64,000 nucleotides of DNA from RGIG4608 sp964413365 (lineage in GTDB: Bacteria > Bacillota > Clostridia > Oscillospirales > CAG-272), in the NCBI GenBank assembly GCA_964413365.1, contig CAYPRM010000002.1:1-64000 (forward strand), read 5' to 3'. The notes under the pieces are model-generated. The model worked only from the letters and a program-made list of their open reading frames with translations. It searched no databases and was not told the DNA's origin. Numbering within the stretch: position 1 is the first letter of the stretch; every line of letters begins with the position of its first letter. Of this stretch, positions 17,979 to 25,695 are shown piece by piece. A program made the position numbers and the translations under genes.

Positions 17979-19079
17979 TTATCTCTTGAATACGGAGAAG
18001 AGATCGTCAAAGTCGATATCGTCGGAGTCGTCCTGCTCAGGCTCAACCTTCTTTGCCTCGGGCTTCTCGTTAGCGGGCTCGTCCACTCTCTTGGTATCCT
18101 TCTTGGGAGCAGGTGCCTCGAGCTTCTTCTCAAAGCCCGTAGCGATAATGGTGATCCTCATCTCGTCCTCAAGCTCGGGATCGAATGCAACGCCCCAGAT
18201 AACGTTTGCGTCGGGGTTAGCCTCCTTAGCGATCATCGTGGAAGCGATATCAACGTCCTCAAGTCCGACATCGGGAGATGCGGTGATGCTGATAAGCACG
18301 CCCGTAGCACCCTTGATAGAGGTCTCGAGAAGGGGACTGGAGATAGCTGCCTTTGCGGCAAGCTCAGCCTTATCCTTACCCGTAGCGTTAGCCATACCCA
18401 TGTGAGCATAGCCTGCGCCCTTCATAACGGATGTAACGTCCGCAAAGTCAAGGTTAATGAATGCGGAGACATTGATAAGCTCGGAGATGCTCTGAACGCC
18501 GCGGCGAAGAACGTCATCAGCCGCCTCAAATGCGTTAGCAAGGCTTATTCTCGTATCGGTCGTCTGCTTAAGTCTTTCGTTGGGGATAACAACAAGAGCG
18601 TCAACGTAGGACGAGAGAGCGGCGATGCCGTCCTCAGCCTGATTCATTCTTCTCGTTCCCTCAAATGCGAAGGGCTTAGTTACGATAGCGACCGTAAGTA
18701 TATCCATCTCTCTTGCGATGCGCGCAACAACGGGAGCTGCACCCGTGCCCGTGCCGCCGCCCATACCTGCGGTGATGAAGCACATATCCGCGCCCGAGAG
18801 TATTGCCTTGATATCATCAACGGATTCCTCTGCGCTTCTTGCTCCGATAGTGGGGTTAGCGCCTGCGCCAAAGCCCTTGGTTACCTTTTCACCGATAACG
18901 AGCTGGACGGACGCGTCGCTCCTCTTGAGTGCCTGTCTGTCGGTATTGATAGCTATGAATTCAACGCCTCTTATATTGGTATTGATCATACGGTTGACCG
19001 CGTTGTTTCCGCCGCCACCTACACCTATGACCTTAATATTAACGCCGCTGCTCATGCTGTCGTCATGTTCGAAAATCAT
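17979..19079 (-). CDS. ftsZ: Cell-division GTPase FtsZ
   Basis: Tubulin-like GTPase that forms the Z-ring at midcell; 366 residues. The ATG at 19079 is preceded by GGAGGATAT. The GTP-binding signature 'GGGTGTGAAPVVA', the N-terminal 'IGVGGGGNNAVNRM' and the T7-loop 'NVDFADV'-type segment ('NLDFADVTSVM') are intact. A low-complexity, charged linker (PKKDTKRVDEPANEKPEAKK) precedes the tail. The extreme C-terminus reads 'DFDDLFSVFKR', not the usual DIPxFLR-type peptide that binds FtsA/SepF/ZapD partners. It is transcribed from its own promoter, after the terminator of the murG-containing operon; no ftsA is adjacent. Confidence 0.98.
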   Translation of the reverse strand: MIFEHDDSMSSGVNIKVIGVGGGGNNAVNRMINTNIRGVEFIAINTDRQALKRSDASVQLVIGEKVTKGFGAGANPTIGARSAEESVDDIKAILSGADMCFITAGMGGGTGTGAAPVVARIAREMDILTVAIVTKPFAFEGTRRMNQAEDGIAALSSYVDALVVIPNERLKQTTDTRISLANAFEAADDVLRRGVQSISELINVSAFINLDFADVTSVMKGAGYAHMGMANATGKDKAELAAKAAISSPLLETSIKGATGVLISITASPDVGLEDVDIASTMIAKEANPDANVIWGVAFDPELEDEMRITIIATGFEKKLEAPAPKKDTKRVDEPANEKPEAKKVEPEQDDSDDIDFDDLFSVFKR

Positions 19080-19131
19080 TATAAATATCCTCCAAATTTC
19101 ACAAAATAGATAAAAGTTCGTCCTTATATAT

Positions 19132-19160
19132 ATAATAATATATTTTCGTCCCAAAAGCAA
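19132..19160 (-). promoter_or_regulatory. Promoter of ftsZ
   Basis: Minus strand TTGCTT (19160-19155), 17-bp spacer, TATTAT (19137-19132). Two A-tract-rich 30-bp repeats lie immediately upstream. Confidence 0.6.
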
Positions 19161-19218
19161 GAGTTTTTTTGCATTTTTTATAAAATTTAAGAGCTTTTTT
19201 TGCATTTTTTCAAAATTT
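19159..19218 (-). repeat. Two tandem 30-bp imperfect repeats upstream of the ftsZ promoter
   Basis: 19159-19188 and 19189-19218 are adjacent 30-bp units of the form AAGAG-T7-GCAT6-..AAAATTT, differing by few bases. Their A/T tracts abut the -35 box, as UP elements or an operator would. Confidence 0.7.
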
Positions 19219-19254
19219 GCTCCCCGAGAGGGCGTTTTTCGGCGAAAAATCCCT

Positions 19255-19290
19255 CAAAAAACAGACTGACCGCGCTCGGCGATCAGTCTG
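19255..19290 (-). terminator. Terminator of the mraZ-to-murG operon
   Basis: CAGACTGA (19262-19269) pairs with TCAGTCTG (19283-19290) with further GC pairing inside, followed on the minus strand by TGTTTTTT. A second, weaker hairpin (19228-19255) lies just beyond it. Confidence 0.8.
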
Positions 19291-19306
19291 ATATCCATAT
19301 TTTTCA

Positions 19307-20422
19307 TTATTTTTTCTCGGAAACAAGTCTGACGATCTCGTCATAGATGAGCTTATTTGCGTCGGGGCAGGAGAATTTCGAGATGCTCCTACCGAGGCTC
19401 TCCCTCTTTTCCCTGCTCTCGATAAGCTCCTCCATCGTGCTCGCGAAGATCTCGTCGCCGAGCGTATCCTCCTCGAGCATCACCACGGCTCCCGCATCGG
19501 AGAGCACCTTGGCGTTCTTATATTGGTGATTATCCACGACGTTCGGCGAGGGGATCATCACGCAAGCAGAGCCGAGGGCGGCAAGCTCGGATATCGTCAT
19601 AGCGCCTGCACGGCAGATTATGAGATCCGCCGCACTCATGCGCGTGGGCATATCGTGTATGTATTCAAGAAGTCTGAGGCTCGGCTCTCTGTCAAGTCCG
19701 TCCGCTCTGAACCTCTCACTGAAATCTCTAAAATACTCCCTGCCCGTTCCGAGGTGGCAGACTACGGAGGAGCGTCCGCGGAGCCTGTCGCGCATATAGG
19801 CGTAAACGGTGTCGTTCACCCTTTGTGCACCGAGGCTTCCGCCAAATGCGAGAATGTAGATCTGAGAGTCGGATATACCGAGCTTTTTCCTCGCCTCTGT
19901 GCGGTCGAGCACACCAAATCCGCCGCGTATCGGATTGCCGACGCGGATCACCTTATCCTGCTGCTTTATGTAATTTGCGGTCTCGGGGAAATTGACGAGT
20001 ATCCTGTCAAGACTTCCCTGAAGCTGTCTTATTGCAAGCCCCGGGCGCGCGTTCGACTCGTGGGCTACGGTCGGTATACCGAGCCTTGATGCGACCTTGA
20101 GTGCAGGCCAGCAGACATATCCGCCCGTGCCTATGACTATGTCGGGCTTGAAATCCTGTATTATCCTCTTCGCCTGTATCTGCGACTTGAGCATAAGATA
20201 AAGTGCCTTCACATTACGTGGGGAGAGCGAGCGTGATATTCCCATTATATCTACATGGTGGAGCTTATACCCCGCCTTTACGACAAGGCTGTTTTCAAGT
20301 CCACGCTCCGTTCCGACGAACTCCACAACGGAGGTGGGATCGTTTATTTTTATAGTATCGGCTATTGCAAGTGCAGGATTTATATGTCCTGCCGTGCCGC
20401 CGCCCGTCATCAAAACTCTCAT
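19307..20422 (-). CDS. murG: UDP-GlcNAc:undecaprenyl-PP-MurNAc-pentapeptide GlcNAc transferase MurG
   Basis: Membrane-associated GT28 glycosyltransferase converting lipid I to lipid II. The 371 residues are normal length. The N-terminal Gly-rich loop 'MTGGGTAGHINPALAIA' contacts the lipid I diphosphate; 'GTGGYVCWPALKVASRLGIP', 'GGSLGAQRVND' and the UDP-GlcNAc site 'CRAGAMTISELAALG' are intact. AAAGGA precedes the ATG. It is the last gene of the long wall operon; a 44-bp gap separates it from ftsW upstream and a terminator follows. Confidence 0.97.
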   Translation of the reverse strand: MRVLMTGGGTAGHINPALAIADTIKINDPTSVVEFVGTERGLENSLVVKAGYKLHHVDIMGISRSLSPRNVKALYLMLKSQIQAKRIIQDFKPDIVIGTGGYVCWPALKVASRLGIPTVAHESNARPGLAIRQLQGSLDRILVNFPETANYIKQQDKVIRVGNPIRGGFGVLDRTEARKKLGISDSQIYILAFGGSLGAQRVNDTVYAYMRDRLRGRSSVVCHLGTGREYFRDFSERFRADGLDREPSLRLLEYIHDMPTRMSAADLIICRAGAMTISELAALGSACVMIPSPNVVDNHQYKNAKVLSDAGAVVMLEEDTLGDEIFASTMEELIESREKRESLGRSISKFSCPDANKLIYDEIVRLVSEKK

Positions 20423-20466
20423 TTTTTCCGTCCTTTCAAAATTTTTATTTTTTGCATACTCTTTCT

Positions 20467-21732
20467 CTATGCCCTCCCCGTAGAGCTGTAACGCGACACG
20501 GAGAGAATGATGGCCAGCTCAAATATCTGAAGTGCCAGAGATGTACCGCCCGAGCTGAAGAGCGGCAGGGATATCCCCGTATTCGGCATTGAATTCGTTA
20601 CGACCGCAACGTTGAGTGCGACCTGAAGTGCGATCTTGAAGCTCAGTCCCCTGACGAGCAACGCACTGTATGCGTCGGGTGCGCCTGCCGCTATGCGAAA
20701 TCCCCGTATCACGAGCAGGGCAAAGAGCAATATCACCGCAAGAGCACCGACAAAGCCCAGCTCCTCGCAGATTATCGTAAAAATAAAGTCGTTCTGCGGC
20801 TGGGATACATATCCGTGCTTTTGAATACTCGTGCCGAGCCCGACGCCAAACAGCCCTCCCGAGCCTATTGCGTACAGTCCCTGCAGAGTCTGCCACGCCG
20901 AGCCGAGGGGATCGACCTCCTCAATGTGAAGCCATGTATTCACACGCTCCTGCGCGTAGTCGGACACGAGTATCAGCCCCACGCCTGCCACGGCGATGAG
21001 AGCGAGAATGAGCACTATCCATTTTGTGTGTGTTCCGCCCATATACATCACGGCGATCGAGAGCATTCCGATTATCATAAGCCCCGAGATATGCTTTTCA
21101 AGTGCGACGAGCACACAGACCGCACCGAATATGCACATCGGTATGAGTGCGCCGTACTTAAAGCTCGTGGCGGAGGATCTCCTGTCGCCGATGCGAGCTG
21201 AATTTTTTGACATATAGTGGGCAAGGAGCATTACCACCGCAGGCTTCGCTATTTCCGAGGGCTGAACGGTGATGATGCCGAGATCGAGCCATCTTTGCGC
21301 ACCGCCGCCGTCCCTTCCGACAAATATAACGAGCACAAGGAGCACTATCGAGAGTGCGTACATCACGCACCCGAGCCTGCGCCAGAGGTCGATATTCGCG
21401 AGCATCACGAACGGCACGCTCACAGCAACGGCGAGCAGGGCAAAAATGACATACCGAACGATAAAATAGGAGCTGTCTCCGTATTTTTGCTCAGCGTAAA
21501 CATAGCTTGCACTAAAGGACATAACAGCTCCGAAGCAGAGCAGCAGCACGGCGTAGGTGAAAAATCGTGTGTCGATCCTCCCTACCCTCGGCGTGCCACC
21601 GCCCTCCGACGCGGTGCTATATGTGCGCTCGCGTCTTGACTCAAAATATTTATTTATCCTGACTCTTATACCGACATTTTTCTTTTTGACATCGGATTTT
21701 TTTGAGGACTTCCCTGTGCTAACATCAGCCAT
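20467..21732 (-). CDS. ftsW: SEDS peptidoglycan glycosyltransferase FtsW (SpoVE-like)
   Basis: Polytopic SEDS protein that polymerises lipid II at the septum with its cognate class B PBP. 421 residues: a basic, Lys/Arg-rich N-terminal cytoplasmic tail of about 55 residues, then about ten membrane segments. Family motifs 'GGAQRWLDLGIITVQPSEIAKPAVVML', shown here only from 'GGAQRW', plus 'GSGGLFGVGLG' and 'MPNTGISLPLFSSGGTS' near the end are present. GGAGGA precedes the ATG. It sits where spoVE/ftsW normally stand, but murD, usually between mraY and this gene, is absent (18-bp gap). Confidence 0.95.
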   Translation of the reverse strand: MADVSTGKSSKKSDVKKKNVGIRVRINKYFESRRERTYSTASEGGGTPRVGRIDTRFFTYAVLLLCFGAVMSFSASYVYAEQKYGDSSYFIVRYVIFALLAVAVSVPFVMLANIDLWRRLGCVMYALSIVLLVLVIFVGRDGGGAQRWLDLGIITVQPSEIAKPAVVMLLAHYMSKNSARIGDRRSSATSFKYGALIPMCIFGAVCVLVALEKHISGLMIIGMLSIAVMYMGGTHTKWIVLILALIAVAGVGLILVSDYAQERVNTWLHIEEVDPLGSAWQTLQGLYAIGSGGLFGVGLGTSIQKHGYVSQPQNDFIFTIICEELGFVGALAVILLFALLVIRGFRIAAGAPDAYSALLVRGLSFKIALQVALNVAVVTNSMPNTGISLPLFSSGGTSLALQIFELAIILSVSRYSSTGRA

Positions 21733-21750
21733 ACCGTCCTCCGATAAAGA

Positions 21751-22737
21751 TCAGAATGCGAAATACGCTACCGTGCAGAACACGGCGGTAACGAGCGAGA
21801 ACACAAGAACGATCTTTCTCTCGCTCCAACCGCATTTTTCAAAGTGGTGATGGATCGGCGCCATCTTGAAAACGCGGATCCTTCTTCCCGAAAGCTTATA
21901 CACGCCGACCTGTATTATATCCGACGCCGCCTCGATAAGATATATTATTCCTATAAGGAAGATGATCATCGGCTCATCGAGCATAAATACCGAGCCAACA
22001 ACGAGACCGCCCAAAAACAGCGAGCCCGTATCCCCCATAAATACCCTTGCGGGGTTGAAATTGTAGATAAGGAAGCCTGCCGTCGCGCCTATCGCCGATG
22101 CTGCCACAAGAGAGAGCGAATCGTTCTCCGTGCGGTATGCCACGACTGCGAGGAAGATGCCCACAACGAGCGTTACCGAGCTTGCAAGCCCGTCGATGCC
22201 ATCGGTGAGGTTGACCGCATTGACAAAGCCTATTATGAGCACGAACGCAAAGACGTAATAGAACACGCCAAGCTCAAGGCTCACGCCCGTAAAGGGTATG
22301 TGAAGCGAGGTGTTTATATTGTCCGTGAGCGTCAGGGCAACGAGATAGAGCACCGCCACAAGGGATTGGAGCACTATCTTCTGCTTTGCGCTGAAGCCCT
22401 CATTCTGCTTCTTTATAAGCTTCGTATAGTCGTCAAAAAAGCCTATCATGCCGTTGAGGACGGCAAGGGATACGGTGAGCACGAGCGGAACGAGCCTCTC
22501 CGTGCTTCCACGCATAGCCGAGATGACTGACACAAGAGCGAGTAATGCCAATATTGCTATAATAAAGCAGATGCCTCCCATAGTGGGAGTACCTGCTTTA
22601 TCCATATGCCAGCGAGGTCCGATCTCGAGTATTCTCTGACCTACCTTGTGGCTTTTCAATATTGGGATCACGTGCTTTTCAAGTATCACAGTGAGCAAAA
22701 ATACCGCTACTGCGACCAAAATAAACTCAATGATCAT
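21751..22737 (-). CDS. mraY: Phospho-MurNAc-pentapeptide transferase MraY
   Basis: Integral membrane enzyme making lipid I from UDP-MurNAc-pentapeptide and undecaprenyl phosphate. 328 residues, about ten membrane segments. The catalytic Asp motifs are visible: 'GFFDDYTK', 'NLTDGIDGLA' and 'FMGDTGSLFLGG'. The His-rich loop 'APIHHHFEKCGWSE' near the C-terminus completes the active site. AAAGGAAA upstream of the ATG; 21 bp separate it from murF. Confidence 0.98.
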   Translation of the reverse strand: MIIEFILVAVAVFLLTVILEKHVIPILKSHKVGQRILEIGPRWHMDKAGTPTMGGICFIIAILALLALVSVISAMRGSTERLVPLVLTVSLAVLNGMIGFFDDYTKLIKKQNEGFSAKQKIVLQSLVAVLYLVALTLTDNINTSLHIPFTGVSLELGVFYYVFAFVLIIGFVNAVNLTDGIDGLASSVTLVVGIFLAVVAYRTENDSLSLVAASAIGATAGFLIYNFNPARVFMGDTGSLFLGGLVVGSVFMLDEPMIIFLIGIIYLIEAASDIIQVGVYKLSGRRIRVFKMAPIHHHFEKCGWSERKIVLVFSLVTAVFCTVAYFAF

Positions 22738-22758
22738 ATATTTGATTTCCTTTACTGT

Positions 22759-24189
22759 TTATAGAGCAAGCTGAGCCTTCATATATCCCAGCACCATCTC
22801 CGCCTTGAGCGCGCGGCTCGCCTTGACGAGCAGAACGTCGCCGTCCTTCAGTACGCCGAGCAATCTCTTGCCGACAGCCTCTGCGTCCGCGGTAGTGCTT
22901 CTGTATATCTGCTTTTCGCTCATTCCGCCCTCAATAGCACCGCCTGCAAGCTCCGTAGAGGAAAGCTCGCCGTAGGTAAAGAGCATATCTGCGTGCATTT
23001 CTGCAAGGTGGGAGCCTACGCCTCTGTGAAGCATCTGAGTAGTAGGACCAAGCTCACGCATATCGCCGAGCAGGGCTACCATTCTGCCGCCGCGTGCCCT
23101 TGCGGTATCGCGAAGGACGTTGATCGCCGCGTTCATAGACTCGGGACTTGCGTTGTAGCAGTCCTCTATGACGGTGATGCCGTTGAGGCTGTATATATTC
23201 TGACGCATTCCGACGGGCGAATATGCAAGGAGTCCCTCACGGATCTCTGCCTCGGGAACGTTCATCTTAAGTCCCACGGAGAATGCCGCCATTGCGTTGT
23301 AAACATTGTGCTTACCTGCCACGGAGAGCCTGATATCGCGCAAGGATCCGTTGGGCGTTCTCATATCGAATACGATGCCGTCCTCGGTGGATCTGATATT
23401 ACTTGCGAAATAATCACACTCCTCGTTCTTCATGCCGAAGTAGAGAGTTCTGTATCTGTCGCTCTCGTGTCCTGCAAGAAGGGGCTCATCGCCGTTAAGA
23501 AGAAGGAGTCCGCCGTCACGCAGACCTGCGGTTATCTCAAGCTTTGCGCGCGCTATGTTCTCACGCGAGCCGAGAGCCTCAAGGTGGGACGAGCCGATGT
23601 TCGTGATAAGCGCGATATCGGGGCGTGCCGCCTCGCTCATATACTCTATCTCGCCAAGTCCGCTCATTCCAAGCTCGAATACAGCCGCGTCATTTCTCTG
23701 GCTGAGCTCGAGCATGCTCATGGGCATACCGATGGTCGAATTGAAGTTCCCCGACGTCTTGTACGTTCTGTATTTTCTGTCGAGCACCGAGGAGATGAGC
23801 TCCTTGGTGGTGGTCTTGCCGACAGATCCCGTAACTGCGACGGTCCTTATGTCAAGCTGACCTCTTACATACTCTGCGATGTCACGGATAGCCCTTACGG
23901 AATCCTCCACGACGATGACTGCGATGCCCTTTACATCAAGGGGTACTCTCTCTGCGATAACGCAGCGGCAGCCCTGCTTTACTACGTTGGAAATAAACGA
24001 GTGTCCGTCAACTCTTTCACCGCGCATAGCGATGAACATGGATGTACTGTCAGCTTCGCGCGAGTCGGTCGTTACCGTCTCGAAAAGCACCTTGTGCTCA
24101 CAGCCGACGCTGTAAAGCGTTCCGCCGCATATCTCTGCTACCTTGTCAGCAGTAAGTCTGCCGATGCCGAGTTTGATCTTCATGCTCAT
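22759..24189 (-). CDS. murF: UDP-MurNAc-tripeptide--D-Ala-D-Ala ligase MurF
   Basis: Cytoplasmic Mur ligase adding the D-Ala-D-Ala dipeptide; 476 residues. ATP loop 'VTGSVGKTTTKELI', the Mur-ligase 'NIGSSHLEALGS' metal/phosphate region and 'VIEDCYNASPESM' mark the N, central and C-terminal domains. The ATG at 24189 follows AGGAG and overlaps the murE stop by four bases (ATGA), so translation is coupled to murE. Confidence 0.97.
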   Translation of the reverse strand: MSMKIKLGIGRLTADKVAEICGGTLYSVGCEHKVLFETVTTDSREADSTSMFIAMRGERVDGHSFISNVVKQGCRCVIAERVPLDVKGIAVIVVEDSVRAIRDIAEYVRGQLDIRTVAVTGSVGKTTTKELISSVLDRKYRTYKTSGNFNSTIGMPMSMLELSQRNDAAVFELGMSGLGEIEYMSEAARPDIALITNIGSSHLEALGSRENIARAKLEITAGLRDGGLLLLNGDEPLLAGHESDRYRTLYFGMKNEECDYFASNIRSTEDGIVFDMRTPNGSLRDIRLSVAGKHNVYNAMAAFSVGLKMNVPEAEIREGLLAYSPVGMRQNIYSLNGITVIEDCYNASPESMNAAINVLRDTARARGGRMVALLGDMRELGPTTQMLHRGVGSHLAEMHADMLFTYGELSSTELAGGAIEGGMSEKQIYRSTTADAEAVGKRLLGVLKDGDVLLVKASRALKAEMVLGYMKAQLAL

Positions 24190-25661
24190 TTTCTCCTTCC
24201 GTAGATTTTTTCTATTGCCGTGCGGACGATCTCCCCCTCGTCAAACGGGTGGACGCCGCTCGCATCTATTTGATATTTTTCATGTCCCTTGCCTGCGAGC
24301 AGAATAATGTCATTCTTCCTCGCAGTCGCTATCGCAAAGCAGATAGCATTTTTTCTGTCGGGTATCACGCACGGCATCTCAAAGCCCTCCGTGCCCTCAA
24401 GTATATCCTCTATTATCCGCCGCGGATCCTCCGTTCTCGGATTGTCCGCCGTTATTATGCAAAGCTCCGAGCCTTGTAGTGCGATCCTGCCCATGAGCGG
24501 TCGCTTCTGTCTCTCCCTGTCTCCGCCACAGCCGAACACGGTGATGATCCTGCCACCCTTGGTCGTTCGTATATTCCGCACGCTCCGCAACACTCTCTCG
24601 AGTGCATCGGGTGTGTGTGCGTAGTCGATATAGACCGAAAAGCCAAACTCCTGCGGTATTTTAAGCATCTCGAGCCTGCCCGAAATGCTACCGACCGTTC
24701 CGATAGCCTCTGCGACCTTGTGAGGCTCAAGACCTAACTCTATTGCGGCCGCTGCCGCCAGAAGCGTGTTCATGATCTGAAACTCACCGCAAAGCTGACT
24801 CTCAACGGAGCACGCGCCGTAGCGTCCGCCGAGCACGTAGGATATTCCGCGTGCCGAGCATACCGCCTGAGTTGCAATGTGATCCGCACGTCCCTGCCGT
24901 GAGCAGGAGATGCATCTGCACCTCGCATCACGAAGGACTCTTTTCCCGTAAATGTCGTCGGCATTTACCACACCGAGCCTGCAGTGCCCGAAAAGGCTGA
25001 GCTTTGAGAGGTAGTACCTCTCCATCGTGCCGTGGTAGTCGAGATGGTCCTCACTAAGTCCCGTAAAGACGCCGACCTCGAATTTTATCGGCTCGAGCCT
25101 TCTCTGATCGAGAGCGTGCGAGCTTGCCTCCATCACGACCGTGCCGATCCCTGCGTCCGCGATCCTTTGGAGCATCGGGTAGAGCTCCTCGGGATCGGGA
25201 GTTGTGAAATTTGACTCTGTGTACCCACGCCCAGCTGAAAAGGACGAACAGTTCAGCGTTCCTATGAGCTCACAGGGAATGTTAAGTGTATCAAAAATAT
25301 GCTTCAGTATGAAGGAAACGCTCGTTTTTCCGTTCGTTCCCGTAACTGCGATGAATTTAAGACGCTCCGTAGGACAGCCGCAGATGGCGTTCATCATTTT
25401 TGCGATCGCCGCGTGTGCGTCCGCCACCTTGACTGTTATACCGGGCGCGATATCGTCCCTCTCGGAGATGATGATGCGTGCGCCGTGCAAAAGGGCGTCA
25501 TTTATATGTGAATTTCCGTCGCTCCGCGTCCCACGCAGGCAAACGAAGGCATATCCCTCTCTCACCCTGCGCGAATCCGCGCTCACACCCGTGATCTCGG
25601 TATCTCCGAGCCTCTCGGGGCAAAATATATCGCTCATCCTGCAAATATCGCGAAGCCTCAT
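24186..25661 (-). CDS. murE: UDP-MurNAc-L-Ala-D-Glu--meso-diaminopimelate ligase MurE
   Basis: Mur ligase adding the third stem-peptide residue; 491 residues. The ATG at 25661 has GGAGGT immediately before it; in-frame starts at 25703 and 25712 lack a ribosome site, so they were rejected. ATP loop 'VTGTNGKTSVSFI', the central 'EASSHALDQRRLE' and 'TGLSEDHLDYHGTME'. The specificity loop reads DNPR (Asp406-Arg409), the signature of meso-diaminopimelate enzymes, so the wall should contain meso-DAP, not L-Lys. It overlaps murF by 4 bp. Confidence 0.97.
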   Translation of the reverse strand: MRLRDICRMSDIFCPERLGDTEITGVSADSRRVREGYAFVCLRGTRSDGNSHINDALLHGARIIISERDDIAPGITVKVADAHAAIAKMMNAICGCPTERLKFIAVTGTNGKTSVSFILKHIFDTLNIPCELIGTLNCSSFSAGRGYTESNFTTPDPEELYPMLQRIADAGIGTVVMEASSHALDQRRLEPIKFEVGVFTGLSEDHLDYHGTMERYYLSKLSLFGHCRLGVVNADDIYGKRVLRDARCRCISCSRQGRADHIATQAVCSARGISYVLGGRYGACSVESQLCGEFQIMNTLLAAAAAIELGLEPHKVAEAIGTVGSISGRLEMLKIPQEFGFSVYIDYAHTPDALERVLRSVRNIRTTKGGRIITVFGCGGDRERQKRPLMGRIALQGSELCIITADNPRTEDPRRIIEDILEGTEGFEMPCVIPDRKNAICFAIATARKNDIILLAGKGHEKYQIDASGVHPFDEGEIVRTAIEKIYGRRK

Positions 25662-25695
25662 AGCACCTCCACAAAAAAGAACTGCTTTAACTTCC

